Part shown: positions 10,729 to 21,452 of the stretch, one piece after another
Position numbering within the stretch: position 1 is the first letter of the stretch
Layout of the letters: each line of letters starts with the position of its first letter
Assembly: GCF_910592395.1 (NCBI RefSeq)
Contig: NC_088309.1
Location: 2,544,501-2,608,500, forward strand
Origin: Lineus longissimus
Taxonomy: Eukaryota > Nemertea > Pilidiophora > Heteronemertea > Lineidae
Length of the DNA stretch: 64,000 nt
Direction of reading: 5' to 3'
Notes under the pieces: generated by a model
Seen by the model: the letters and a program-made list of their open reading frames with translations, nothing else
What the model was told of the DNA's origin: nothing
The model's database searches: none
Position numbers and translations under genes: made by a program

Positions 10729-11292
10729 CTTTAATGGTAGACCGGGATTTTCGTTGGTCAAGTCGTCGGCATATTGAAGAAGCGCCATGATTGTGACGAG
10801 GTTATACACTGGCGGAAGGGTAATTGGGTACAAATAGTTCCAAGCTAACCGTATAATTCGATAATGCGACAGTTATTTCTTGATATATCGCATTTATATA
10901 GCTCGGTGATATTATAGATAATGTTCGTAGTTGATTTTAATGTTTGAATGGCTTTATCAAAAAGGTTTTTGGAAGCGAGGTCAACAGGGTCAAAAGAAAT
11001 AGTCTTTGGCGCCAATGATGTCAGCAATGGCGAATTTGAATTGAGATTCGATTCCTTTGTAGTCGGAAGTGCGCAAGCACACGGCAATCGTATTTATTTA
11101 GCTCCGTGCACGTGATTTGAAGGGACAGTTTGTGTGTGGGATTTAGGTGACCAGGAAGATGATATGTAATTTGAATCTATCAGCCTGCAGCTCATCAGTG
11201 TAGTTACAAACTAAATGCTCATCACTGATAATGAATTTAGCGCCGACTAGTCAAACCATTCTCTGGAGTGCTCGAACACCTAAATCAGTGTG

Positions 11293-12660
11293 TACTTCTC
11301 GTGTAAAATTGTTATGACAAATATATTAAAAAAACTCTCACATTAGAATATCAATTAGTGTAAGAGGTATCTATCGATAAAATCAAGATCACTTTCAGGT
11401 CGATATTTCTTGTGATGAAAACGAAAACGTAGCTGAATCTGGAGCCAGCATTTGAATCGGGAAATAGAGTTATAAAGGGTTAAAAGGAGTTAAGACGAAT
11501 AAGTAGCTGGCTTTTGAACTGGGAAATGGGCTTAGAACTGATAGTTGAATCGGGAGCTTGGTAGGAAAGGGTTAAAACCACCAAGTTGAGTTATTGGACT
11601 GTGGAGGGTTAATATTTGAAAGAAATTTGAATTAGGAACTGGGAAATGCTTAGCCCATTTCCTAGTTCCTTATTCGTACCCAAACATACCATGTTTCAAA
11701 ATGGGCACGAATAAGGAACTGGGAATTGGGAACTGGGAGCTAACTTCACAGACCCTAGTGTCGGCCTTCCCCCAATGCATTGGCTTAAATCCCAGCAATC
11801 CACTGGAGAAACGGGGGGGGGGGGGGGTGAGGGACTCCCTCAATCCACTGGATAAAAAACAAAACACTTGTTCATTTCCACACTTGCCGGGTGGTTAGTC
11901 TTTGGAAGCAGACGATTATTTTATTAACAAAACATGCAATTTCCCTTCTCACGAAGAAATAAAATAGGTGTACGGAAATCATTTTTTCTCAGGCAATCGG
12001 TATTGGAATGTTTTGAAACTTTATTATGCTATTGGCAAAGGGTTCTTCTTGACACAAATAAAATTTTGTGCAGATTGATTGGTCCAAGGTGTACTTTTTT
12101 TACCAAAACTTATGAACAACAATGTACACTTAATGTACACAGGTTTTAATAGAGGGCTGTGGCCTTTTTTTAAGTAACGAAACCAGCGCCTCTACTGTCA
12201 AGATTAACTCGGGCCTGGCCAATCTCCCGATCTTCGGTCCGTCTATCGAATTTTACATGCACCCGCTGAAATTCACCACAGTAGGTCGAGGCTTGACAAC
12301 GATGATCACCATTGACATCGCTTGGAGAATGCTGTATAGCGATTTCATTCCTTCCGCCGCGGCCGATAAGCGAAGCTGACATCCAACGACGGAACCCTAG
12401 CGGCAAATTGAAGAACCAGAACCAATATTTAATTGGAACTTAGCCAGGTGAACCACGGGGATGAGGAATATCCTGGGGAATAAACATCAAGGCTCCAAGG
12501 GATGTTAAACTGCTAGATTGGTCCATCACTTCTTTTGATATGTGAGGCTGGGTGTTATAATTTCAAACTAGGAAGAAATGGTACATCTCAGCTGTGTATT
12601 TTGCTTTTGATATTTCAATAGCACTTGTGATACTCATTCTAAATAATGTTGGACCCTTCC
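11293..12660. other. Intergenic, low-complexity and hairpin sequence
   Basis: No gene recognised. From 11440 to 11730 it is rich in repeated GGAACTGGGAAATG-type words and contains an imperfect 28-bp inverted repeat (11654-11681 with 11703-11730). A run of 15 G lies at 11813-11827. The rest is unremarkable; a 78-codon minus-strand ORF at 12170-12406 has no recognisable features. Confidence 0.6.
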
Positions 12661-12777
12661 AATGTCTACTGTTGCCATCTGTTGGTGTTGGTTGAAAGCA
12701 CTAATATCAGGAATATCACATCTAACTCTGGTCCCCGAAGTTGCTGTTAGGCTGCTTGTAGGGGGATTTCTGTTCAG

Positions 12778-12805
12778 GCATCATGCATCATGCATCATGC
12801 ATCAT
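12778..12805. repeat. GCATCAT microsatellite, 4 units
   Basis: Four perfect copies of the heptamer GCATCAT directly upstream of the 56-bp repeat block. Confidence 0.9.
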
Positions 12806-12810
12806 AAAAA

Positions 12811-13030
12811 CCGTCATCGGATGCGCATCCGATATGCCACGAGATCCTTTACCGTCAATTTCTTTACCGTCATCGGATGCGCATCTGATATGCCACGAGA
12901 TCCTTCACCGTCAATTCCTATACCGTCATTGGATCGATGCCACCAGATTTTTTGTAACTTCACCGTCAATTCATCATTGGATAGATGCCACCAATGTAAC
13001 TTCACCGTCAATTCCTATACCGTCATGGAT
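12811..13030. repeat. 56-bp tandem repeat with degenerate copies
   Basis: The word CCGTCATCGGATGCGCATC begins at 12811 and 12867, with a diverged copy at 12923, giving a 56-bp period. Interleaved CACCGTCAATTC and GATGCCACCAGATTTTTTG words continue to about 13030 in shuffled, shortened copies. Confidence 0.8.
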
Positions 13031-13575
13031 GCCACCAGATTTTTTGTTTTTGTAAAGGTTTCGGGGATACGACCAATGCATGCGAGCACCTGCGGCGGAA
13101 CCCCAAACCGCCCTCTCGATCTATCCGTGGGCCGCGCCACTAGACTGTCAGCGCTCACGGACTCCGGACCTCCAGACTTTAGAGACCGAGCTTTTCTTTA
13201 CCTTACAAATAGTACTACTCGGCGCCTCACTTATATGTGTTGTTTTTTCACATACATTGTTCTCGTGGTTTACGGAAAAGTAGGCCTTAAATGTTATAGT
13301 GTGTATATGCCACCAGATTTTTTGTTTTTGTAAATGTTTCGGGGATACGACCAATGCATGCGAGCACCGTCGGCGGAACCCCAAACCGCCCTCTCGATCT
13401 ATCCGTAGGCCGCGCCACTAGACTGTCAACGCTCACGGACCCCAGTATACCACCAAGCCTTAGAGACCGAGCTTTTCTTTACCTTACTACTACTATATAC
13501 TCGGCGACTCACTTGTGTTGTTTTTTTCACATACATTGTTCTCGTGGTTTACGGAAAAGTAGGCCTAAAATGTCA
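13031..13575. repeat. 278-bp tandem duplication
   Basis: Two copies starting at 13031 and 13309, each opening GCCACCAGATTTTTTG and running through GTTTCGGGGATACGACC, a GC-rich middle (CCGCGCCACTAGACTGTCA) and CTCGTGGTTTACGGAAAAG. Copies differ by scattered substitutions and small indels. The opening words are shared with the preceding 56-bp block, so the two repeats are related. Confidence 0.85.
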
Positions 13576-14033
13576 AAAACAATATTCAGTTAATGGAATT
13601 ACACTTTTTTTCAATTACTGTTTGCTTAATATTGCCCAACCGCCTTTTTCATGAATCAATTTTGAGCAATTTGATTACAACGTAGTTATTATAACACGAA
13701 GTATGACTCTAAATGCTAAAATGCCAAATACTTGCAACTATTACCGTAATATACGCATATTGTACGTCCATCACTGAAATTTTAGTGTACTAATTGCTCG
13801 CTATAAGCTAGGTGATGGCGCTCCTAAACCAACTAACAACTCTACCTCCCCTGAACTCAAACTTTTAATGTGAGTTAATTGTAATCTTACTCTCTACATA
13901 CCAAAGTGATTTATCTAGGAATACAGTTGAACTTCACTGAAAATTAATGATGTGTTGATGAGTTCAATGAATCCTTCGATTCCTTTGGTTTTCTTGGCGA
14001 GCTGACGTCCGACAATGACCCGTTGACGTTTAC

Positions 14034-14236
14034 CTGCATGCTGCATGTGCCTTGCCATTTGTGTGTAAAACAGTTCTCTATTTTCGGACGAAACTCGGTC
14101 CCTCACAAACTTTGGTCGATTTCGAAGGGAACATCTCATCTCATAAGTGTTTCCAGGAAAATTTTGAAACTGAGATGCTCTCGGATGCGTTTCCCAAGTG
14201 TCGGAGAGATGATGTTTAGGCCTACTCGTTAATTCA
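14034..14236 (-). CDS. Possible coding exon of a minus-strand gene
   Basis: On the minus strand an open 67-codon stretch is bounded by an acceptor (ATTTCTTTGCAG before 14236) and a donor (CATGCAG then GTAAAC after 14034). The peptide is hydrophilic, rich in Arg, Asn and Gln, with segments such as PGNTYEMRC and ENRELFYTQMARHM that look protein-like. I do not recognise the family. It could belong to a divergent neighbour of the Tudor gene. No partner exon was found, so it may also be chance; read through without splicing it stops at 13915. Confidence 0.3.
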
Positions 14237-14690
14237 CTGCAAAGAAATGCATAACGAATAAGCCCCCCATGTAAGGTTTTCTTCTGCAGGTGACATTTGG
14301 GTTGTGAGGAGAATATGTAAAATCATTTGAGCAGCAGTGTCTAACCTACAACGCCGTCAATGATTTCCCCTGTGCTCTTGCTGTTAGCATGCTTGCAAAA
14401 TAAAGTGCATTATATAATGTGGTTCCACTGTTTGATCTTGTCTAACTTGAAACTTACTGTTCTAGGAAGCAATGAGTAAACTCATCCGAGAGAATGAACG
14501 ACCAGGCCAGGCCGCATGATTTGCACTGCGTTTGAGCCCAACACAGTGTTTTCAATGAAGGAGAGGCTATATAGTTCATATCCATTACACGCAAGACTTC
14601 TCCCCAACTTGTCAAACCGTACCATCATCATATCTGGGACTGAAGTTCTGAAGTGACATATTGTGCAACATGTAGGTTCTGTCATTTCAG

Positions 14691-15366
14691 ATTCTAAGAT
14701 GGCTACTTCAGAGCAAATGGAGACTCTGAAGAAGGAGGTACGATCAGTGCTGCTCTCACAAACAGATGGCAAAGGCATCCCTCAACACAGGTTCATCAAG
14801 CATTATAGGGATTTGCTTATGAAGCCGCTCAACTACATAGCACTTGGTCATCAGAACCTCGTCGAGTTGTTGGAGACCATGCCAGATGTAGCTCGGTAAG
14901 TTGATAAATTCGTACCAATTGGGTGTTCCCAGGAATTGATGCAATGTGAAGTTTCCTCCACTTAACTTGAGTAATTCCAATAGAGTTCTGATAAGAATAG
15001 AAGTGCCCAAATTTTTTAATTCAGGGAGTGCCCAAATTCATGTACAAATGTACATGTAATTGATAGCCCTGTAACCAAAGACCCTTGTACAAACATACAT
15101 GTGTCTTCTTGTGGAAGTTCAATGAAATATTGCTGGTTATTAGTGTAAACTTAGAAGAGGAAACATACCATAATCATTTTTAAAAGATGACCAGAAACAC
15201 AAATTTTTCTGAGCCCCACAGTTAATGCGTTTTTCGTATTAAGTAGATGTTCCATTCATTGCACAATATTTCAGGATAGAATACCATCCAAAGACGAATG
15301 ATGCATATTTTTTCGGGGTCCTTGACAAAACGTCCTATGTCGGAGTTGGTGCTCGGAAAGCCAGTG
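14691..15366 (+). CDS. Exons 1-2 of the Tudor gene: LOTUS domain
   Basis: Exons 14691-14895 (coding from 14699) and 15275-15366. The encoded segment has the LOTUS/OST-HTH winged-helix pattern: LKKEVRSVLLSQTDGKGIP, then FIKHYRDLL, then LGHQNLVELLETMP, then an edge strand ending DAYFFGVLD. The LGHQNLVELLETMP element corresponds to the conserved 'LG...L..LL...P' of TDRD5/TDRD7 LOTUS repeats. Only one LOTUS copy is present, against three in TDRD5 and TDRD7. Confidence 0.8.
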
Positions 15367-18300
15367 GTAAGTCACCTTGACTGGCTTGAGGACAACTTTA
15401 TGATCTGTTCCATATGTAGGAATCTTTGTTTAGCATTAGTAAAATCTTCTTAAGAAAGTTCAAGATAATAACATTTCGTTTATGGAAATTCTGATGCGAT
15501 TTATATCGAATTCATAATAATTACTTCCCAATTTCGTGACAAAACGTAAAAGCCACGTATGATATGGTTGAGTTGTGTGCGTCTGTCTGTATGTTTTGTT
15601 GTATATTTTTAGATGTGGAGGTGATGGTTTCTTAATTTTTCTGCTACCTGGGTTTTATATAATACGTCCTTCTTATCAAGAAGAATATTATTATTAAGAT
15701 CTTTGCAGCATCTTGTATTTTTCTGGGACTTCTCTTTGTCAGGGTTAAAATCTGGGGGTAGTTCAAGCAAGGATGCTCGTTCTAAGGGATCCGATAACAA
15801 GGGAAGATCACAAGAAAATAGAGACAAAGGAGACAAAACTGTCCAAAAGTCATCCTCTAAAAACAAAATTGGTATGTTCTCATTGTGTGATTGGTGTTTT
15901 AATACTCAATATAATCATCATTGTCCATGAACCAATTTATAAAACATTCATGCATGTTATCACTCATCTTTCAACGTACATGTTCCTGACCTATAGTAGT
16001 ACTACTGGTTGCAGTAAAATCCCTTTAATCATTAACTTTTACTGTCTTTATATTCCCTAATGATTAATGTTTTCTTGCTGATATGTAGGAGAGATTGCCT
16101 TAAACTGTTTCATTGGTATGTCTTTTCAGATATGAAGAGCGGTCTAAGTCCAAATATGAAGGGAATGTGGGCGATCTGCTTTCCAAAGAAAAATTCGGGA
16201 GACAAGTCAAGAGAAGATCTCCTTGATGTGTTCGCCGAGGCGGGAGAAGTAGCAGAAATAGGAATGTCACAGAAGTAAGTCATCAATACTCTTCACATCT
16301 CTGGCCATTTCTCCTTATTAGGATGGTAACCGTTTTCACTGATTCAGATACTGTGTCCAATCGTTCTATGGCAGCCACTGTACAGGGGTGGCAAGGAGCT
16401 GCTCATGGACATGCTCTTTGTGTTACAATGCAATAAGTTCCATCTTTGTGTGCATTCAGCAAATTTAAAATAGATCACCCACATGCCACCAGTGCCATGA
16501 GGGGTTTGAAAAACACTTTAACAATAAAGCCTTCTTGGTCTGTTTTAGATTGATTGCTTGATGTGTCTGTTTTACAGTTATGTGTTTATTCGGTACTGGT
16601 CACGGGAGAGTGCAAGCAATGCCATTGATATCTTTGGTGAGGAGTACAGCGTTCTTATTCCTGAGGAGAAAAGTGGGAGTCGTCAGTTCAACGATACCAA
16701 AAACAAGGGGAAGCCCGACCAAATGCATGGAGACCATAGCAACAATATTCCAGGCACTGGAAACGAACAAAAGTTGGGTACTGGTAACCCACAGGAAGAC
16801 AAAACACCTGTAAAGGAGCAGAACTTGGGTCTTCTGGCTGGTTACTATGGTAATTATAAACACAGTGCACGTTCTCTTCTGATTGAATAGAAGTGTGTTC
16901 ATGTCCTAAGTTAGCTTTCAGCAGGGGGGCATTCAGCATAACCCACTCTGTCACTTTAGCTCAAACTCTTGAATGGGTCCCCATCTTGACCCATTCTATA
17001 AATAAAATATTACCTTACCTTTCTCTTTAAATTCTTTCAGGGGAAGGAACTGTGAAGACACCGCCACGTGATAACAACAACAACAAGGAGAAGCGACACT
17101 TGGGGGAGAGAGACAAGTCCAGGAATTCTTCTGGTAGTACAACTAGTTCTGGACTCCACAATAGCAGGACGTTATTCATTGGGAATCTGAGGGAATCTGG
17201 GAAAACTAAGGTAACTCGCCCACTTGTTTCAAATTTGTGAACATTCCATCTTATTGGAAGTGCCTGTGGTGTTGAAGACTAGGGCACATGTTGAGAGTCT
17301 CTTCCAGCTGATTGGAGTTCCCTGGCTTTTTTCACCATTGCCCATTATCAAGAATGTGATGCATACTCTGCTAAGTTTAAGATGTCATACTAATAGTGGG
17401 TGGCACCAAATCATAAGAGAGAACTGAAAAGTCAGAAAGTTATGTGTACGTACTGACTGAACAAACCCATAGGGATTTCTCACTAATTTTAACAATGTCC
17501 TTTCCTTGCTCTTTTCAGGAGGATATCGAGAAGATGTTCAAGAAGTACCAGGTAGAACAAGTGAGGGTCATTTCAGACAAAGGGTGAGGGAATGTTTTTT
17601 TGCTCATGTATCAATGGATTTTCTTCTTTTTCTGCTTTCAACATGCCTTAACTATATAACTTCAGTCCTGTGGCAGAGAACTGTTGACAAACCATATAGG
17701 TCTGACACCACAAAGGTTGCCAAACTTTCTTCTCTCTCTTAAATGATAATGATTTGCTGATCTGACTGTCACGTTTCAGTTATAGCTTCGCCAAATTTGC
17801 AACAAGAGAAGGAGTTGAAAGATGTATGGAGGACAGAGCACTTTATCTCCCACTTCGGTTTGAGTGGGCCAAAGAGGAAAGCCACTCAAAACCTGATGTG
17901 CGGCCATCTGCAGGTAAGCAAAGGCAGGACATGTAGTTTGTTGGCCCATAATGACTGTTCTTTGGAGCTAGCACTGGGCCCCTGAAATCTGATGAGCGGG
18001 GGAGGTTGCTTGACTTGCAGGATGAACATGGCAGCAAGACCTGTGTTCATCCCTAAAACTCTTTGATTATGAGTTGGATGTCTTCTATTTAGATCACTAT
18101 GGCTCTTGGCTGATATCTTTAAGATTTCAATTTACTATTTGTTTCTGCAGTTTTAGATAACGTTATTCGTGATGCTGACTTCAATGCTGATCGGGCCAGA
18201 GAACGGGCGCAGCATCTAGAGTTGGTGGCCACCAACCACCTAAAGCACAGAACAGTCGAAGAGGGTCAGAAACAAGAGGAGCAGAAATGTGAAAGTAGAC

Positions 18301-21300
18301 GAGATGATCAAATATTAAAAAATAAGCAAGGAGGTAAAAACCTTGAGGGGAGACCGGAGGAGACGACCTCAAAAGGCAAAAAGGGTCAAGCTGAACACAC
18401 ACAAAAGAAGTCGCTACACTCGAAAAATTATAAAGGTTACAAGAGAAGAAATAACTCTCACATGAATGGGCATGTGCAAAACGGTGCAAGGTCTTGCAAT
18501 GATATGCCAGGACTTGATGATAGTGATGAGATGCCAGAGCTTGAGGAGGAAATGCCAGAGTTGGGAACAGACTTTGATGATGGCCTTGCTTCACACAGTG
18601 ATTCGTTTTCTCTTGCTGGCAGCGGCATTGAACGTGGTGTGACAGTGTATGTCTCACATTTCCCGTGGCAGACGACAGTGGTAAGATATGAGTTCAGCTG
18701 CTAAAAACGATTCTGAAATAATCATTTGAGATGCAGTAGTATTCCCTCTATGAGCAAAAAACATCCCATATCACAAGTTTAAGGTTATGACGAAAACGAG
18801 AGCTGAACTGGCTCTGGCCACTAGATTCGCTAGACATTTATATCAGCTTCCCATTTTGGACTCCATCCTGAGTGTTAATCATCCATTTGCAGGAAATGTT
18901 GATGGCGCTTTTCCGCCCTTACCAGGCAAGATCAGTCAGTATTAAGAGACATCCAGTGATGTGAGTAGAATATTCAATTCTTTTATTTTACCATACTGAA
19001 ACACAACACGTTTTACAGTTGTCACAGTCACTTTCATGAACACACATGTAGGACCCTTGCAGACACAGGACTTGCATCTCCAGTGTTATCTGCTCTCATG
19101 TCGGCTCCACCTCCTCTCCATGTCAATGTTTGTTAAAAATTTAAATTTTCAGAACACAAGCGTTTGTTAAGATCAGCAGTGCCATTTCTGCCGAGCAAGC
19201 AGTGAGGGAATTGAATAACTCATTCTTCTACGGTCAGCCCCTCCATGTGGACATCAGTAAGAATGAAGTGGAGACATTTGCTGCCTTACTGCAGGAGGAA
19301 AAGGAAGCCTACTCAAGTAGGGCCATGACGGTCTGCGGTGGTAAGGATAAGCCTCAGAGTATATTCATCCATTTTCAGGGCTTTGGCACTAATACTCTCC
19401 TCTGTTGTCCGCAGCACATGAACATGCCTTGATTATCACCATTTTTTGGCAGTTGTGGAGATTTCAATCTTTCCAGTCCCTACTGATTAGGCAATCTCGG
19501 GCAATCTAAGATTGCCAAATCCATCCAGCACGTTGGCCGTGATTTGAAGAAAACCGTTTATCTGTGATGATATAAAGGATGTTACAAAATTATATTCATC
19601 CTGGTTCAGAGCTTTTACGATATGCTTTCATTTCACATTGGAACAAGCAGCTTTAAGGGCAGTGTCCAAATTTTGTATTGTATCTATAATCCTTGTCAAA
19701 ACTAAGCTTTCATTTCAAGGTATGTCGGTGCTCTCTGGCGGCCGCAACATGCCACTTCCAAAGGTGATGCAATATGAAAGTATGATGGACATGGCAGCTA
19801 CCTGTGGAAGTCCGTATTACATCGAGGGATTTCTACGGAACCGTTTTGACCTGTTGGTCACATCAGTGGTGGATAAAACATACTTCTGGGGTCATGTTCA
19901 GTACATGGTAGGCATTCATTTTTAATTTTACAAGGACTATTCTTCCTCTTAATACTTAGAGCATGGTGGTGTACTCAATAAGGTGCCTTGACTCTCAAAC
20001 CAAGGGTTGTGGGTTCGAACTCCAGCCTGCTCACCTGTTCATCCTTGACAGGTCAAGCGCAGATGTATGCTCAAGTGATGGCTGTCGCTGATTCCCCAGA
20101 CTGGCTCTATGGAGACAAAGTAGTGACAGTTGTTGTGAAGCGCTTTGACACAAACCTTGGTCAATGGAAAGCGCTATACAATTCTGCCATTATATCTTGT
20201 GTGGTACTGGTAGATTTATTAAACTTACCATCATTCTGTTTGCAGGTGGATGAGCTGAGATTGTTTCAGAAGGTTAGAGAAGGACTTCAGAAGATCCCGT
20301 TCAAGACTCCAGTTCCACCTACCTTTTCACGTGGTATGGTACGGAATGAGAAAGAATGGCATAGGTGTGTACAGTAGAACCTCTCTAGTAAGGACACCCT
20401 TGAGACTGAGAAGATGTCAGGCCCGGTGTTAGTCGGAAGATGGCAACTTATTGTTCTCCCTCCAGTTTGTTGATGTTGTCTTGATTTGGAGTAGCCACCA
20501 TTTCATGCTACCCGCTTGGTGTGGAATTTTCTCTCACGGTAGTCAGTACTTCATTGAAATTATAAGCTTCTGTTCACTCAGTAGTGATGCCACATTTCAT
20601 CATAAAGTGTTACCTTATCACGAGTCTTGCCAGTAAATGGTTTTCTTTTCCACAGGGTCTGGATAATGGAGGACCTACCGAGTGACTTTGCCAGGATTCT
20701 GTGCGTCGACTACGGCAGAGAAGATGTGGTGAAACGATCAGATATCTGCCAGGTGCCAGAGGTCTTTTGGAAGGTGCTACCAATGGCTGTTCCATTCTGT
20801 ACGATATGTAAGTAGATGATGATTGAGCGTCATTTTAGGGTTGGTTGGGTACTGTTGACCTGTCAGTGTAATTTCCGCCTAGATAAGGCATAGACAAAGT
20901 GGCGACCAGACTGGAGTTTGTATCCATGATATTTAGATGGAGTTGAACATCTTCAGAACAAGTATACCGCTGCTCCTCGACTCCTTCCACTTTCTTTATA
21001 TTCATATGATGAAAGGCAGATGTAAATCTGATGAGTTAGTGTGGTACCTTAGTTTGTCATGTGGGTTTGTACACATGTTATCATTGCTTGTTCCTTGCTC
21101 AATTTTCAGCTGGGAAAATGCCAGTTCAAAACATGGTGGTCAGTGCTACACTTGTCGAGAAAAAGGTAGGCCAATCATCAGTTGGGAACATTTTTATTCA
21201 ATTCATGTACTCCTGGTCGTCAATTGTTCAATGGTAGCAGAAGATGCAGAGAAAACAAACCTGTTCCTGTTTACAACTAGTATTAGATCTTTGTCTTAGC

Positions 21301-21452
21301 AGGTTCATGGATTTCAATCTTTGATTTTAACCTAAGACAAATTCTTTTCTCTTAAACTGGAGAAAATTAAGTGTTTTTGACAGAACTTCTATCTTTGTTT
21401 AATATCAAATTTCTGTTTTCAGGACTACGTCTTACATGTGAATTTACAATAA
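14699..21452 (+). CDS. LOTUS-RRM-RRM-RRM-Tudor protein, TDRD10-like, ~844 residues
   Basis: Sixteen inferred coding exons: 14699-14895, 15275-15366, 15743-15871, 16130-16274, 16578-16849, 17041-17210, 17519-17583, 17780-17913, 18151-18680, 18893-18960, 19153-19340, 19720-19907, 20246-20364, 20656-20807, 21110-21165, 21423-21452. All introns are GT-AG and the phases join into one 2535-nt frame ending in TAA. The ATG at 14699 has a good AAGATGG context just after an acceptor at 14690, so an upstream untranslated exon is expected. Domains: LOTUS/OST-HTH 8-85, RRM1 ~145-215, RRM2 ~325-395, RRM3 ~560-650, Tudor ~675-815. LOTUS domains in TDRD5/TDRD7/Oskar bind Vasa helicase or structured RNA, RRMs bind RNA, and Tudor domains bind methylarginine, so a role in germ granules and the piRNA pathway is inferred. 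The RRM+Tudor part resembles TDRD10; the LOTUS domain is extra. Confidence 0.85.
15743..16849 (+). CDS. Exons 3-5 of the Tudor gene: basic linker and RRM1
   Basis: Exon 3 (15743-15871) encodes a low-complexity Ser/Lys/Asp/Gly linker. Exons 4-5 (16130-16274 and 16578-16849) encode an RRM fold: strand WAICFPK, helix EDLLDVFAEAGEVAEI, strand NYVFIRYWS and helix ESASNAIDIFG. The RNP1-like segment is YVFIRYW, diverged from the classical octamer, so RNA contact may be weak. A hydrophilic linker follows. Confidence 0.75.
17041..17913 (+). CDS. Exons 6-8 of the Tudor gene: RRM2
   Basis: Exons 17041-17210, 17519-17583 and 17780-17913. After an Asn/Lys/Ser linker the RRM begins SRTLFIGNL (a classical RNP2), continues with helix EDIEKMFKKY and strand VEQVRVISD, then RNP1 GYSFAKFA and helix REGVERCMED. 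This is the most canonical of the three RRMs and the one most likely to bind RNA through aromatic residues. Confidence 0.85.
18151..19340 (+). CDS. Exons 9-11 of the Tudor gene: charged linker and RRM3
   Basis: Exon 9 (18151-18680) is the largest coding exon. It encodes a charged linker with Lys/Arg/Glu-rich stretches, then an acidic repeat (DEMPELEEEMPELG), then the start of RRM3 (VTVYVSHFPWQ). Exons 18893-18960 and 19153-19340 complete it: helix EMLMALFRPYQARSVSI, RNP1-like ITQAFVKISS, helix AEQAVRELNN, last strand PLHVDISKN. The RRM3 call rests on this alternation and is a little less certain than RRM2. Confidence 0.75.
19720..21452 (+). CDS. Exons 12-16 of the Tudor gene: Tudor domain and C-terminus
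   Basis: Exons 19720-19907, 20246-20364, 20656-20807, 21110-21165 and 21423-21452. The extended Tudor fold is recognisable from RFDLLVTSVVDKTYFWGHV, WHRVWIMED, FARILCVDYGREDVV and the following ICQVPEVFWKVLPMAVPF. VDYG is the classical Tudor strand and nearby Trp, Tyr and Phe residues could make an aromatic cage for methylarginine. The domain is split over four introns. The last exon adds only nine residues before TAA. Confidence 0.85.
19961..20192 (+). repeat. tRNA-derived SINE in a Tudor-gene intron
   Basis: A tRNA-like head with an A-box-like GGTGGTGTACTCAATAAGG and a B-box GGGTTCGAACTCC (20011-20023) is followed by a body and a tail GTGAAGCGCTTTGACAC ... GGAAAGCGCTATACAA. That tail style is widespread in invertebrate tRNA-SINEs (established knowledge). 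It lies in the intron between exons 12 and 13, in the same orientation as the gene. Confidence 0.65.

Larger units (their letters stand above)
8176..11292. repeat. Satellite array with ~923-bp unit
   Basis: Head-to-tail tandem repeat. The phrase CTTTATCAAAAA starts at 8181, 9106, 10029 and 10952, so units are 925, 923 and 923 bp plus a partial one of about 341 bp ending near 11292. Copies differ by a handful of substitutions and one 2-bp indel (GACCGCGGGAT versus GACCGGGAT). Bases 1-16 match the end of a unit, so the array continues left of the window and the BEL/Pao element split it. Each unit has a TATAAGAGGG word, a pol III-like box pair, and an 80-codon minus-strand ORF (8999-9241, 9922-10164, 10845-11087) that resembles nothing I recognise and may be accidental. 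Confidence 0.92.

Noticed and set aside
12662-13333. 223-codon ORF in the repeat block
   Set aside because: It is made of the 56-bp and 278-bp tandem repeats and has no protein-like features.
14482-14778. 98-codon minus-strand ORF
   Set aside because: It overlaps the LOTUS exon in antisense and lacks splice sites; probably chance.
18181-18657. 158-codon minus-strand ORF
   Set aside because: Antisense shadow of Tudor-gene exon 9, whose biased composition leaves the opposite frame open.
20042-20245. Extra Tudor-gene exon between exons 12 and 13
   Set aside because: The open stretch after TTGACAG is part of a tRNA-derived SINE and would interrupt the Tudor fold; exons 12 and 13 join in phase without it.
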